A stretch of 9,388 bases of DNA from Pseudomonadota bacterium (GTDB taxonomy: Bacteria > Pseudomonadota > Alphaproteobacteria > Rhizobiales > Xanthobacteraceae), in assembly GCA_023433965.1 (NCBI GenBank), contig JAEYTQ010000298.1, forward strand, positions 1-9,388, in the 5' to 3' direction. Positions 1 through 5,774 of this stretch are shown here, one piece after another. How positions within the stretch are numbered: the stretch's first letter is position 1; each line of letters opens with the position of its first letter. Position numbers and translations under genes: made by a program. The notes under the pieces are model-generated. The model was not told the origin of the DNA. It saw only the letters and a list, made by a program, of their open reading frames with translations, and did no database searches.

Positions 1-5
1 GCTGT

Positions 6-91
6 AGGGTGGGCAAAGGCGCGAAAGCGCCGTGGCCACGACCCCTCTCGTATTGCGGCAGGTGGTGGGCACGCTCCGCTGTGCCCACCCT
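6..91. repeat. Structured intergenic repeat with nested inverted repeats
   Basis: Bases 6-15 (AGGGTGGGCA) are perfectly complementary to bases 82-91 (TGCCCACCCT). Inside lie a GGCGC-GAAA-GCGCC hairpin (18-31), a palindrome CGTGGCCACG (31-40), and a second hairpin whose 9-bp stem GGTGGGCAC (64-72) pairs with GTGCCCACC (81-89). The element sits about 36 bases beyond the stop of the ABC ATPase gene. Reading leftward it has no T-run after the stem, so it is not a classic terminator, though it could stabilise or end the transcript. It resembles the dispersed GGTGGGCA-type repeats I recall from Bradyrhizobium and Rhodopseudomonas; that identification is from memory. Confidence 0.65.
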
Positions 92-126
92 GCCAGAGCG
101 TCATCTCAGCGAAGAGAGGGGCTAAA

Positions 127-1002
127 TCAAATCACATCCGCCAGCGAGTGCCCCTGCAACTCGATGCTTAGCCCCTGCATACCCAGATCGTTGATCTCGC
201 CGCCCATCGCCTTCAGGCTCTCCTCGCGGATCAGCGACATCAGCCCGCGGCGCAGGGCCAGGAACTCCGAAGACATCATCATGGATTGCTGCCGCGGTCG
301 CTCCAGCGGAATCGGGATCTCCGCCTTTATCGAGCCGGGCCGGGCGGTCATGCAATAGACGCGGTCCGACAGGAAGATCGCCTCGTCGATGTCGTGGGTG
401 ACGAACAGCACCGATATCTTCAGCCGCTGCCACATGTTGGTGAGGATCTGCTGCATGATGACGCGCGTTTGCGCGTCGAGGGCGCCGAACGGCTCGTCGA
501 GCAGCAGCACCTTCGGCCCCGTCGCGAGTGCGCGGACGATACCGACGCGCTGCTTCATGCCGCCGGAGAGCCTTTCCGGATAATGCTTCTCGAACGCTTC
601 GAGCCCGGCAAGCCCGAGCAGCGTTCGCGCGGCCCGCTCGCGTTGCGAGCGGGGCATGCCGCGCATCTTCAGGCCGAACTCGACGTTCTCCCGGACAGTC
701 TTCCAGGGGAACAGTGAATATTGTTGGAACACCATGCCGCGTTCGGCGCTCGGGCCGTTGACGCGTTCGCCATCGACGGTGACGATCCCCGTCGTAGGTT
801 TGAGGAAGCCTGCGACCGCATTGAGCAGCGTCGACTTTCCGCAGCCGGACGGGCCCACGATCGACACGAACTCGCCGGGCCGCACATGGATCTGCGTGTC
901 GGTGACGGCTTGCACCGCTCCCTCGATCGTCTCGTAGGCGAGGGAGAAGTTCTTGACCTCGATCAGGCCTTTCGCCGCCTTGGCCGCAAGGACTTCGCTC
1001 AT
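127..1002 (-). CDS. ABC transporter ATP-binding protein, sulfonate/nitrate/taurine type
   Basis: This 291-residue cytoplasmic ATPase drives the importer made with the two preceding genes. Visible motifs are Walker A GPSGCGKST (residues 50-58), Q-loop Gln93 in VFQQYSLFPW, the signature LSGGMKQR (145-152), Walker B VLLLDE (165-170) and switch His203 in VTHD. The sequence VFQQYSLFPWKTVRENVEFGL is typical of the SsuB/TauB/NrtD group. The frame stays open upstream to 1410, but the ATG at 1002 is the likely start: it overlaps the permease stop in ATGA and has GGAGG seven bases upstream. The ATG at 1014 is a less likely alternative. About 45 residues after Walker B and the switch region form a tail without a recognised domain. 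The substrate cannot be told from this subunit. Confidence 0.93.
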   Translation of the reverse strand: MSEVLAAKAAKGLIEVKNFSLAYETIEGAVQAVTDTQIHVRPGEFVSIVGPSGCGKSTLLNAVAGFLKPTTGIVTVDGERVNGPSAERGMVFQQYSLFPWKTVRENVEFGLKMRGMPRSQRERAARTLLGLAGLEAFEKHYPERLSGGMKQRVGIVRALATGPKVLLLDEPFGALDAQTRVIMQQILTNMWQRLKISVLFVTHDIDEAIFLSDRVYCMTARPGSIKAEIPIPLERPRQQSMMMSSEFLALRRGLMSLIREESLKAMGGEINDLGMQGLSIELQGHSLADVI

Positions 1003-1907
1003 GTCGACCTCCATGGCATCACCAATTGTCCCGCGCCGCGGATCAGCAGGCTCGACCCGAGGCCGAGCACCCCGATTGCGATCATGCCGAGCGCGATATC
1101 GGCATATTGAACCAGCGAATAAGCTTCCCAGGTGAAATAGCCGATGCCGTACTGACCCGAGATCATTTCGGCGGCGATCAGTGACACCCATGCCACGCCC
1201 ATGCCGACGGTGAGGCCGGTGAAGATGTGCGGCAGCGAGGCCGGAAAATACACCTCGCGGAAGATCGAGCGCTCCCGCGCGCCGAGACACTGCGCGGCGC
1301 GCACCAGCACCGGATCGACCAGCGACATGCCGTGCAGGGTGTTGACCAGGATCGGGAAGAACGAGCCGAGGAAGGTGATGTAGACGATGCTTTGTTCGTT
1401 GGTCGGCCACAGCATGATCGCCATCGGCACCCAGGCGATCGCCGGGATCGGCCGCAGCACCTCCGCCACCGGGAAGATCACCTCGTGAACCAGCTTGAAA
1501 CGTCCCATGATCAGGCCGAGCGGCACCCCGACGATGGCGGCGAGCGAGAAGCCGATGAAGATGCGGCGGCAGCTGAGCAGAACGTGCATCAGGAATTTGG
1601 GATCGTGGATCGCCTTGGTGAAGCTCGCATAGACCGCGAGCGGCGAAGGCACGTTGGTGAAGCGCACGAAGAATACGACCCGATAGGTCGTGAGCAGGTG
1701 CCAGACCAGGAGGAACGCGAGCAGCGATATGATGCCGATCGCGGTCGCGCGCAGCCGGCCCTGGTTCAGGCGGTACCAGCGACGGACGAGCGTGCCGAAG
1801 GAGGGCGGTGCTGCCGCTGGCGTGACGGCGGGCACGGGGCCCGCCTCTGCGATGGATGTTGCCGGCATGCTGTCCTCGGGATGTCTGACGAGGGCGGGAC
1901 TGCTCAC
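999..1907 (-). CDS. ABC transporter permease, sulfonate/nitrate/taurine type
   Basis: This is a 302-residue inner-membrane permease of the BPD_transp_1 family. It has a polar, Pro/Ala-rich N-terminal segment (1-50), then hydrophobic helices beginning around 54-72, 110-134, 157-168, 172-190, 228-250 and 268-290. The EAA loop that contacts the ATPase is visible around residues 203-226 (RAAQCLGARERSIFREVYFP then ASLP). The start is GTG at 1907, overlapping the TGA of the binding-protein gene as GTGA and preceded by GGAGG at good spacing. An internal ATG at 1868 also has a GAGGA upstream and would trim 13 residues. The gene overlaps the ATPase gene by four bases, so the three transporter genes look translationally coupled. 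It is similar to SsuC/TauC/NrtB proteins; the substrate is unknown. Confidence 0.92.
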   Translation of the reverse strand: MSSPALVRHPEDSMPATSIAEAGPVPAVTPAAAPPSFGTLVRRWYRLNQGRLRATAIGIISLLAFLLVWHLLTTYRVVFFVRFTNVPSPLAVYASFTKAIHDPKFLMHVLLSCRRIFIGFSLAAIVGVPLGLIMGRFKLVHEVIFPVAEVLRPIPAIAWVPMAIMLWPTNEQSIVYITFLGSFFPILVNTLHGMSLVDPVLVRAAQCLGARERSIFREVYFPASLPHIFTGLTVGMGVAWVSLIAAEMISGQYGIGYFTWEAYSLVQYADIALGMIAIGVLGLGSSLLIRGAGQLVMPWRST

Positions 1908-3325
1908 GTCTTGCCTCCGCCGACCGCTGCTTTCACCGCCTCGTCGAAGCCGAGCACCTTGCCGTTGATCTTGGCCGCGTAGGCCTCGGCGTCCTTCTTC
2001 AGCAGGAACGGTGCGACCTCGCCATTGCCGACCGCGAAGAAGGCCTGATCGGCGAAAAGCTTGATGCCACGGGTGGTATCGAAGACATAGGCGACGTTGA
2101 TCTTCTTGCCCTTCGCCTTGTAGTCGGCATAGGCGCCGAGTGTGCAGCTCGCGGACGAGAAAGGCATGATGCCGGCCTCGTCGACCCAGACTTCTCCGGC
2201 CTTCCGCGGATCGGCGATCGGCTTCTTGCAGAATGTGTCTTCGCCGGAGATCTCGTAGTTCTTCGTGCTCGCGAGTTGCGCGTCATAGTCGAGCTTCATC
2301 TCGGCATAGGCCTTGCGGATGTAGCTGTCGTCGACCCATTTCTTCGGATCGAATTCCTTCATGCGGCCGAGGTTCTGCAGCACCTTGACGTCGGTCGTGG
2401 CGGCATCGATCAGCGCCGGCTTGATCGTGGGATCGGTGGTCATGTTGCCGCTGGGACCGAGGAAGATGTAGACGACTTCCTTGTTGATCCCGGTCCACTC
2501 CTGGATCTTCTCGGCGGCGAGCTTGGGATTGTCGCGCAGCCATTGATTGGCGGCGATCAGCGCCTTGAAGTAGGCGACGACGACCTCGGGATACTTCTCG
2601 GCGAAATCGGTGCGAACGACGATGCCGTGGAAGGTCGGCAAGTTCGTCTCGACGCCGTCGAAGATCTTTCGGGCGAAGCCGCGGAACGGCAAAAGCTCGG
2701 CGAAGGGAACGAAGTCGGCATGCCCGTCGATCTTCTTCTCCTGGAGATTTGTCGACCCGACCTCGGGACTCTGGCTGACCAGCTGGAAGAAGTCGGAGGG
2801 ATAGCCCCTGTCCTGCATCGCCTTGAGGACCATGCCATGCGCGGCGGAGCCGAAGGGGACGCTGACAAGCTTGCCCTTGAGATCGGCGAGATCGTAGTAG
2901 GGCGAGTCTTTGTGAACGACGAGACCATTGCCGGAGCCGGAGAGGCTGTAAGCGGCAATGCCGATCAGCCGGCTCTTGCTCTCGGGGTTGCTCTCGAAGG
3001 TGAAGCCGTTCACGATCAGCGGATAGTCTCCCATCATGCCTATCTGCAGCTTGTTCGCCATCATCGCATTGGTGACGGGCGGGCCGGAGGTGAAATTCTG
3101 CCACTCCAGCTCGAACTTGATGTTGGCGTACTTGCCGTCCTTCGGCAGATATTTCTCGAGGAGGCGCAACTGGCGGATGACGACGCCGGCGGTGACCGTG
3201 TTCGTCGTGGTGTCCTGCGTTCCGATGCCGAGTGTGATCGTTTCCGCCGACACCGGCTGCGTGACAAATAGCGTCAGCGACGTCACCGACATCGCGATCG
3301 AGAGCGTGGGAAGACGGCGGACCAT
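1904..3325 (-). CDS. Periplasmic ABC substrate-binding protein with NosL-like C-terminal domain
   Basis: The product has 473 residues. It has a Sec signal peptide: basic MVRR, a hydrophobic stretch, and likely cleavage after VSA at about residue 27. Next comes a type-II binding-protein fold of the SsuA/TauA/NrtA kind (ITLGIGTQ; MMGDYPLIVNG; DLKGKLVSVPFGSAAHG; FAEKYPEVVVAYFKAL). Such proteins are usually about 320-340 residues. Here about 110 extra residues (roughly 358-466) end in VAPFLLKKDAEAYAAKINGK then VLGFDEA, after AYVFDTTRGIKLFADQAFFA. This matches the pattern of NosL-family copper-binding domains (a V-D segment, AYYV, PF..E.DA..F...G.....FDE). Cys366 and Cys394 are spaced unlike the NosL CxxC and the GPMG motif is missing, so metal binding is uncertain. 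Start: GAGG precedes the ATG at 3325 by six bases. ATGs at 3331 and 3337 lie in frame, but the latter has no ribosome site. It is the first gene of the transporter unit and follows a promoter region carrying the shared AACTAATCGAC element. The ligand is unknown. Confidence 0.88.
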   Translation of the reverse strand: MVRRLPTLSIAMSVTSLTLFVTQPVSAETITLGIGTQDTTTNTVTAGVVIRQLRLLEKYLPKDGKYANIKFELEWQNFTSGPPVTNAMMANKLQIGMMGDYPLIVNGFTFESNPESKSRLIGIAAYSLSGSGNGLVVHKDSPYYDLADLKGKLVSVPFGSAAHGMVLKAMQDRGYPSDFFQLVSQSPEVGSTNLQEKKIDGHADFVPFAELLPFRGFARKIFDGVETNLPTFHGIVVRTDFAEKYPEVVVAYFKALIAANQWLRDNPKLAAEKIQEWTGINKEVVYIFLGPSGNMTTDPTIKPALIDAATTDVKVLQNLGRMKEFDPKKWVDDSYIRKAYAEMKLDYDAQLASTKNYEISGEDTFCKKPIADPRKAGEVWVDEAGIMPFSSASCTLGAYADYKAKGKKINVAYVFDTTRGIKLFADQAFFAVGNGEVAPFLLKKDAEAYAAKINGKVLGFDEAVKAAVGGGKT

Positions 3326-3409
3326 TCTCATCCTCATTCGGTTGGATGTGCTGTGGTTGCCATGATTGGGTGAGGGCTGAGGCAGGGCAAATCCGGAGTG
3401 ACCGTTGCA

Positions 3410-3422
3410 GTCGATTAGTTGC
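3410..3422 (-). promoter_or_regulatory. Shared AACTAATCGAC element, copy A (upstream of binding-protein gene)
   Basis: On the minus strand this reads GCAACTAATCGAC. The last 11 bases are identical to the copy at 4813-4823 upstream of fpr, and it points the same way relative to its gene. Its first A of AACTAAT lies 95 bases upstream of the ATG at 3325 (83 from the one at 3337). It could be an operator for the neighbouring Crp/Fnr-type regulator or part of a -10 region (ACTAAT). A TATAGT hexamer (3461-3466, minus) further upstream could be another -10, but no good -35 is seen. Confidence 0.5.
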
Positions 3423-3506
3423 CGGGAAACTCTGATTGCATACTCCTTGGGCAGTCCTGCACTATAAAGCCGCTTGCCTGAGCACCGGCCCTGGCTGCAA
3501 ATTCGC

Positions 3507-4280
3507 CTAATCAGCTGCGTGACCGCGCATCTCTTCCAGCACGTCGGTCCGGCAGATCACGATCTGCGACCGTTTGGTCAGCACGATTCCCTTCTCCTGC
3601 ATGCGCTTCAGGCTGATCGTGACCCACTGCCTGGTGGCGCCGACCATGTGGGCAATATCGGCATGGGTGAAGGCTGAAGCGATGACGGTGCCGTCGGCGT
3701 CCTCGACGCCGTAGAGCTCAACGAGATGCAGCAAGAGGTGCGCAAGACGCTGTGTGATCGAGCGCGTTCCCAGCATCTGTGCCAGCGCCGAATAACACTT
3801 GCCCTTGAAAGTGAGGCCTTCGATGAGGCCGATCGCGAGATTCGGGATCTCCGAGGCAAGTGAGCGCAGCTCCTTTCCCGGCAGGTGCACCACGCTGCAA
3901 TTGCTGGATGCCACGCCCGACCATTGATGCATGGTGCCTTCGAATACTTCGGGCCCGCCGACGAAATTGCCGGCGTGCCAGTAAGCCAGCGTGATCTCGC
4001 GCCCGAGCGGCGAAGTGTAGAATACCCGAATGCGGCCGCTTTCGATCAGCCATATACCGTCATGCTTGCCGCCCTGGCTGAATAGCGTCTGGCCGCGGTT
4101 GAGCACTTTGCGACGCCCCTGCTTCAGCGCGAGCTCCCGCTCACGCGGGGAGAGCTTGTCCATCAGCGGCGGGGGGCCGCCGATCCATTGCTGGTTCTCG
4201 GTCAGCAGCAGGGAAGAGCTTCCGGTGGACCGCACCGCTCCGGGAACAATGCCCCGAACCGCATTCGCCGCCTGCAACAT
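3507..4280 (-). CDS. Crp/Fnr-family transcriptional regulator
   Basis: This 257-residue regulator has an unusual N-terminal lead of about 40 residues. A cyclic-nucleotide-type effector domain follows (about 45-140; GRREITLAY-like strand region and WHAGNFVGGPEVFEG), then a dimerisation helix (about 145-190) and a winged helix-turn-helix (about 204-245, FTHADIAHMVGATRQWVTIS). The Arg-Ser pair that grips cAMP phosphate in CRP is absent: the equivalent stretch reads MHQWSGVA. There is no N-terminal Cys cluster as in FNR; only Cys128, Cys162 and Cys243 are present. The effector is therefore unknown, and redox or heme sensing is possible. The recognition helix TRQWVTISLKRM differs from the common TRETVSR. 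The start at 4280 is supported by GGAGG seven bases upstream. Its place inside the cluster suggests it controls the transporter and the redox genes. Confidence 0.9.
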   Translation of the reverse strand: MLQAANAVRGIVPGAVRSTGSSSLLLTENQQWIGGPPPLMDKLSPRERELALKQGRRKVLNRGQTLFSQGGKHDGIWLIESGRIRVFYTSPLGREITLAYWHAGNFVGGPEVFEGTMHQWSGVASSNCSVVHLPGKELRSLASEIPNLAIGLIEGLTFKGKCYSALAQMLGTRSITQRLAHLLLHLVELYGVEDADGTVIASAFTHADIAHMVGATRQWVTISLKRMQEKGIVLTKRSQIVICRTDVLEEMRGHAAD

Positions 4281-4292
4281 CGTCTGCCTCCG

Positions 4293-4308
4293 GAACGTTT
4301 AATCGTTC
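4293..4308. promoter_or_regulatory. Palindrome GAACG-N6-CGTTC before the regulator gene
   Basis: A perfect 5-bp inverted repeat with a six-base spacer (TTTAAT) lies 13-28 bases upstream of the regulator start and just upstream of its ribosome site. Its position and symmetry suit an autoregulatory operator. Its inner TTTAATCG also resembles the CTAATCG core of the shared element, which may be chance. There is no experimental support. Confidence 0.3.
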
Positions 4309-4378
4309 TAAAGAGGAGCAATGTCTGTGCCAGATGGCGGGCCGACACCCTGCGTCATTCTGAGCGGCGTTCGGTACC

Positions 4379-4396
4379 CCGGCAAGACAACGCCGG
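4379..4396 (-). terminator. Weak stem-loop directly after the DUF971 stop
   Basis: CCGGC (4379-4383) and GCCGG (4392-4396) form a 5-bp GC stem with an 8-base loop immediately after the TAA of the DUF971 gene. No U-run follows, so it is at best a partial terminator or an RNA-processing structure between this gene and the regulator gene 116 bases further on. Confidence 0.22.
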
Positions 4397-4705
4397 TTAT
4401 GCGGCAGTCCCCGCCAAGCTCAATAGATACGGTCTCGGATAAATCCCCCGGTTGTGCCCATCCGAGAACGAGATGTTCAGCCCGTAGCCGAGGTCGCCGA
4501 TCTCAGTGATCGCGATGCCCGGAAATGCTTCCGGAAAGCGGCCGTCGAAGCGAGCGCGGGTGCAGTGGGCGCATTTGCAGGAGAGGCGGAGCGTTTCGGC
4601 GGAAACGCTGAGCGCATCGTCTTGTGCGGTGCGGACAAACAGCGTGGCGAGATCGGCGCTGGCTTCGTAGTCGGCTACAGTCGGTGCCACCAAGGTCATG
4701 CTCAT
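4397..4705 (-). CDS. DUF971 / GBBH-like N-terminal domain protein
   Basis: This 102-residue protein is a stand-alone DUF971 domain (the N-terminal zinc domain of gamma-butyrobetaine hydroxylase). The hallmark LRLSCKCAHC gives Cys43, Cys45 and Cys48, and DGHNRGIY gives His84. This CxCxxC-plus-His set matches the zinc ligands of the family. No oxygenase domain follows, so it is not a hydroxylase. Stand-alone DUF971 proteins often occur near iron-sulfur or redox genes, and a maturation or accessory role here is inference. The ATG at 4705 is chosen because GGAGG lies seven bases upstream; an in-frame upstream extension to 4756 is poorly supported. It is the first gene of the leftward arm, divergent from fpr across a 193-base promoter region, and is followed after 116 bases by the regulator gene. 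Confidence 0.85.
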   Translation of the reverse strand: MSMTLVAPTVADYEASADLATLFVRTAQDDALSVSAETLRLSCKCAHCTRARFDGRFPEAFPGIAITEIGDLGYGLNISFSDGHNRGIYPRPYLLSLAGTAA

Positions 4706-4752
4706 GACGAACCTCCGACGTCCTGATAGGCCGGCGCAGGCGCGTACGAATA

Positions 4753-4764
4753 GCAACTAATTGC
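4753..4764. promoter_or_regulatory. Shared element, copy B1 (GCAACTAATTGC) between DUF971 and fpr
   Basis: This copy is palindromic at its ends: GCAA-CTAA-TTGC. It lies 48 bases upstream of the DUF971 start and 134 bases upstream of the fpr start, so it could serve either gene. Ten bases (AACTAATTGC) are identical to copy C upstream of the flavoprotein gene. Its symmetry suggests a dimeric binding protein. Confidence 0.45.
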
Positions 4765-4812
4765 CGGTGCGGTGTGATCCCGTGTCTTTTCAATCTTCGC
4801 CACGAAATGTGA

Positions 4813-4823
4813 AACTAATCGAC
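4813..4823 (+). promoter_or_regulatory. Shared element, copy B2 (AACTAATCGAC) upstream of fpr
   Basis: This 11-base stretch is identical to copy A upstream of the binding-protein gene. It lies 86 bases before the fpr ATG, close to the spacing of the other gene-oriented copies (79-95). A clear -35/-10 pair is not visible around it. Confidence 0.5.
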
Positions 4824-4898
4824 CGGGAATTCCACTTCCGCGTTGCCGGACTCTCCTCTCTCCGAAACCTTCTGTGTCATCGATGGCAAGGAGAGACC

Positions 4899-5672
4899 AT
4901 GAGCGCATTTCAGAAGGAAACGGTTCTATCGGTCAGGCATTGGACCGATTCCTTGTTCAGCTTCACAGCGACGCGAGATCCCGGCTTCCGGTTCCAGAAC
5001 GGCCAATTCGCCATGATCGGGCTCGAGGTCGAGGGCAGGCCGTTGATGCGGGCTTACAGCATGGCAAGCGCCAATCACGAGGAGGCGCTCGAGTTCTTCT
5101 CGATCAAGGTCCAGGACGGCCCGCTGACCTCGCGTCTGCAAAAGATCAGGGAGGGCGACATCATTCTGGTCGGCCGTAAGGCGACCGGGACGCTGATCAC
5201 CGGTAACCTCATTCCGGGCAAACGTCTCCTGCTGCTCTCGACCGGAACGGGCCTTGCGCCCTTTGCCAGCCTGATCAAGGACCCCGACGTCTACGAGAAC
5301 TACGAGACCATCGTGCTTGCGCATGGTTGTCGCCAGGTCTCCGAACTTGCCTACGGTGAGCACGTCGTCGACGGCTTGCGCAACCACGAGTTCTTCGGCC
5401 CCTTGATACGCGACAAGCTCGTCTACTACCCAACCGTCACGCGCGAGCCGTTCCGGAACCGCGGCCGCATCACAGATCTGATCGCCTCGAACCAGATGTT
5501 TGACGATATCGGGCAGTCCGGCCTCGATATCGGGGGCGACCGCATCATGCTGTGCGGCAGCCCCGCGATGCTCGAGGAACTCCACGCGATGTTCTCCGCA
5601 CGCGGCTTCGTCGAGGGCAGCCACAGCCAGCCCGGCCATTTCGTCATCGAAAAGGCCTTCGTCGAACGCTGA
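4899..5672 (+). CDS. fpr: Ferredoxin--NADP(+) reductase, bacterial Fpr type
   Basis: This 257-residue cytosolic FAD enzyme moves electrons between NADP(H) and ferredoxin or flavodoxin. The N-terminal FAD barrel has RAYSMAS (51-57), the RxYS flavin motif. The NADP domain has STGTGLAPFAS (114-124), YYPTVTRE (176-183) and CGSPAM (219-224), and the chain ends FVIEKAFVER, typical of short bacterial Fpr enzymes. The length matches the family (about 257). The start at 4899 follows AAGGAG with good spacing; an in-frame extension to 4761 would cover the promoter region and has no family support. It is the first gene of the rightward arm, divergent from DUF971. The nearby two-cluster ferredoxin (7549-7782) is the obvious partner, by inference. 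The 102-base gap to the next gene contains another copy of the shared element, so the downstream genes may also have their own promoter. Confidence 0.93.
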   Translation: MSAFQKETVLSVRHWTDSLFSFTATRDPGFRFQNGQFAMIGLEVEGRPLMRAYSMASANHEEALEFFSIKVQDGPLTSRLQKIREGDIILVGRKATGTLITGNLIPGKRLLLLSTGTGLAPFASLIKDPDVYENYETIVLAHGCRQVSELAYGEHVVDGLRNHEFFGPLIRDKLVYYPTVTREPFRNRGRITDLIASNQMFDDIGQSGLDIGGDRIMLCGSPAMLEELHAMFSARGFVEGSHSQPGHFVIEKAFVER

Positions 5673-5693
5673 GGCGCAAATCGCGTTCCGGCG

Positions 5694-5705
5694 ACAACTA
5701 ATTGC
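5694..5705 (+). promoter_or_regulatory. Shared element, copy C (ACAACTAATTGC) upstream of the flavoprotein gene
   Basis: It contains AACTAATTGC, identical to copy B1, and lies 79 bases before the flavoprotein ATG in the 102-base gap after fpr. The upstream flanks of copies A and C also look loosely alike (GCAA, then TTCC/CCGG, then CAACTAAT), which hints at a longer conserved promoter unit. Confidence 0.48.
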
Positions 5706-5774
5706 TATCGCCGGGAAGCTCCCTGAACAAATCTGATGCAAACGCGCCGGCTATCGGCGAACCAGGAGCAAGTG

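Noticed and set aside
1003..1410. N-terminal extension of the ABC ATPase
   Set aside because: The frame is open but lies over the permease gene; the ATGA overlap and GGAGG at 1002 mark the true start.
2276..3271. 331-codon plus-strand frame opposite the binding-protein gene
   Set aside because: It is a shadow of the binding-protein gene, with no start signal and no family resemblance.
3415..3441. Nine-codon leader-peptide frame (minus) before the binding-protein gene, ending in the TAA of the AACTAAT element
   Set aside because: The purine-rich GGAG is only one base from the ATG, too close for good initiation, and the codons show no regulatory pattern.
4321..4509. Plus-strand 62-codon frame preceded by GAGGAG
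   Set aside because: It runs into the DUF971 gene on the opposite strand, has no recognisable domain, and has no partner on the plus strand.
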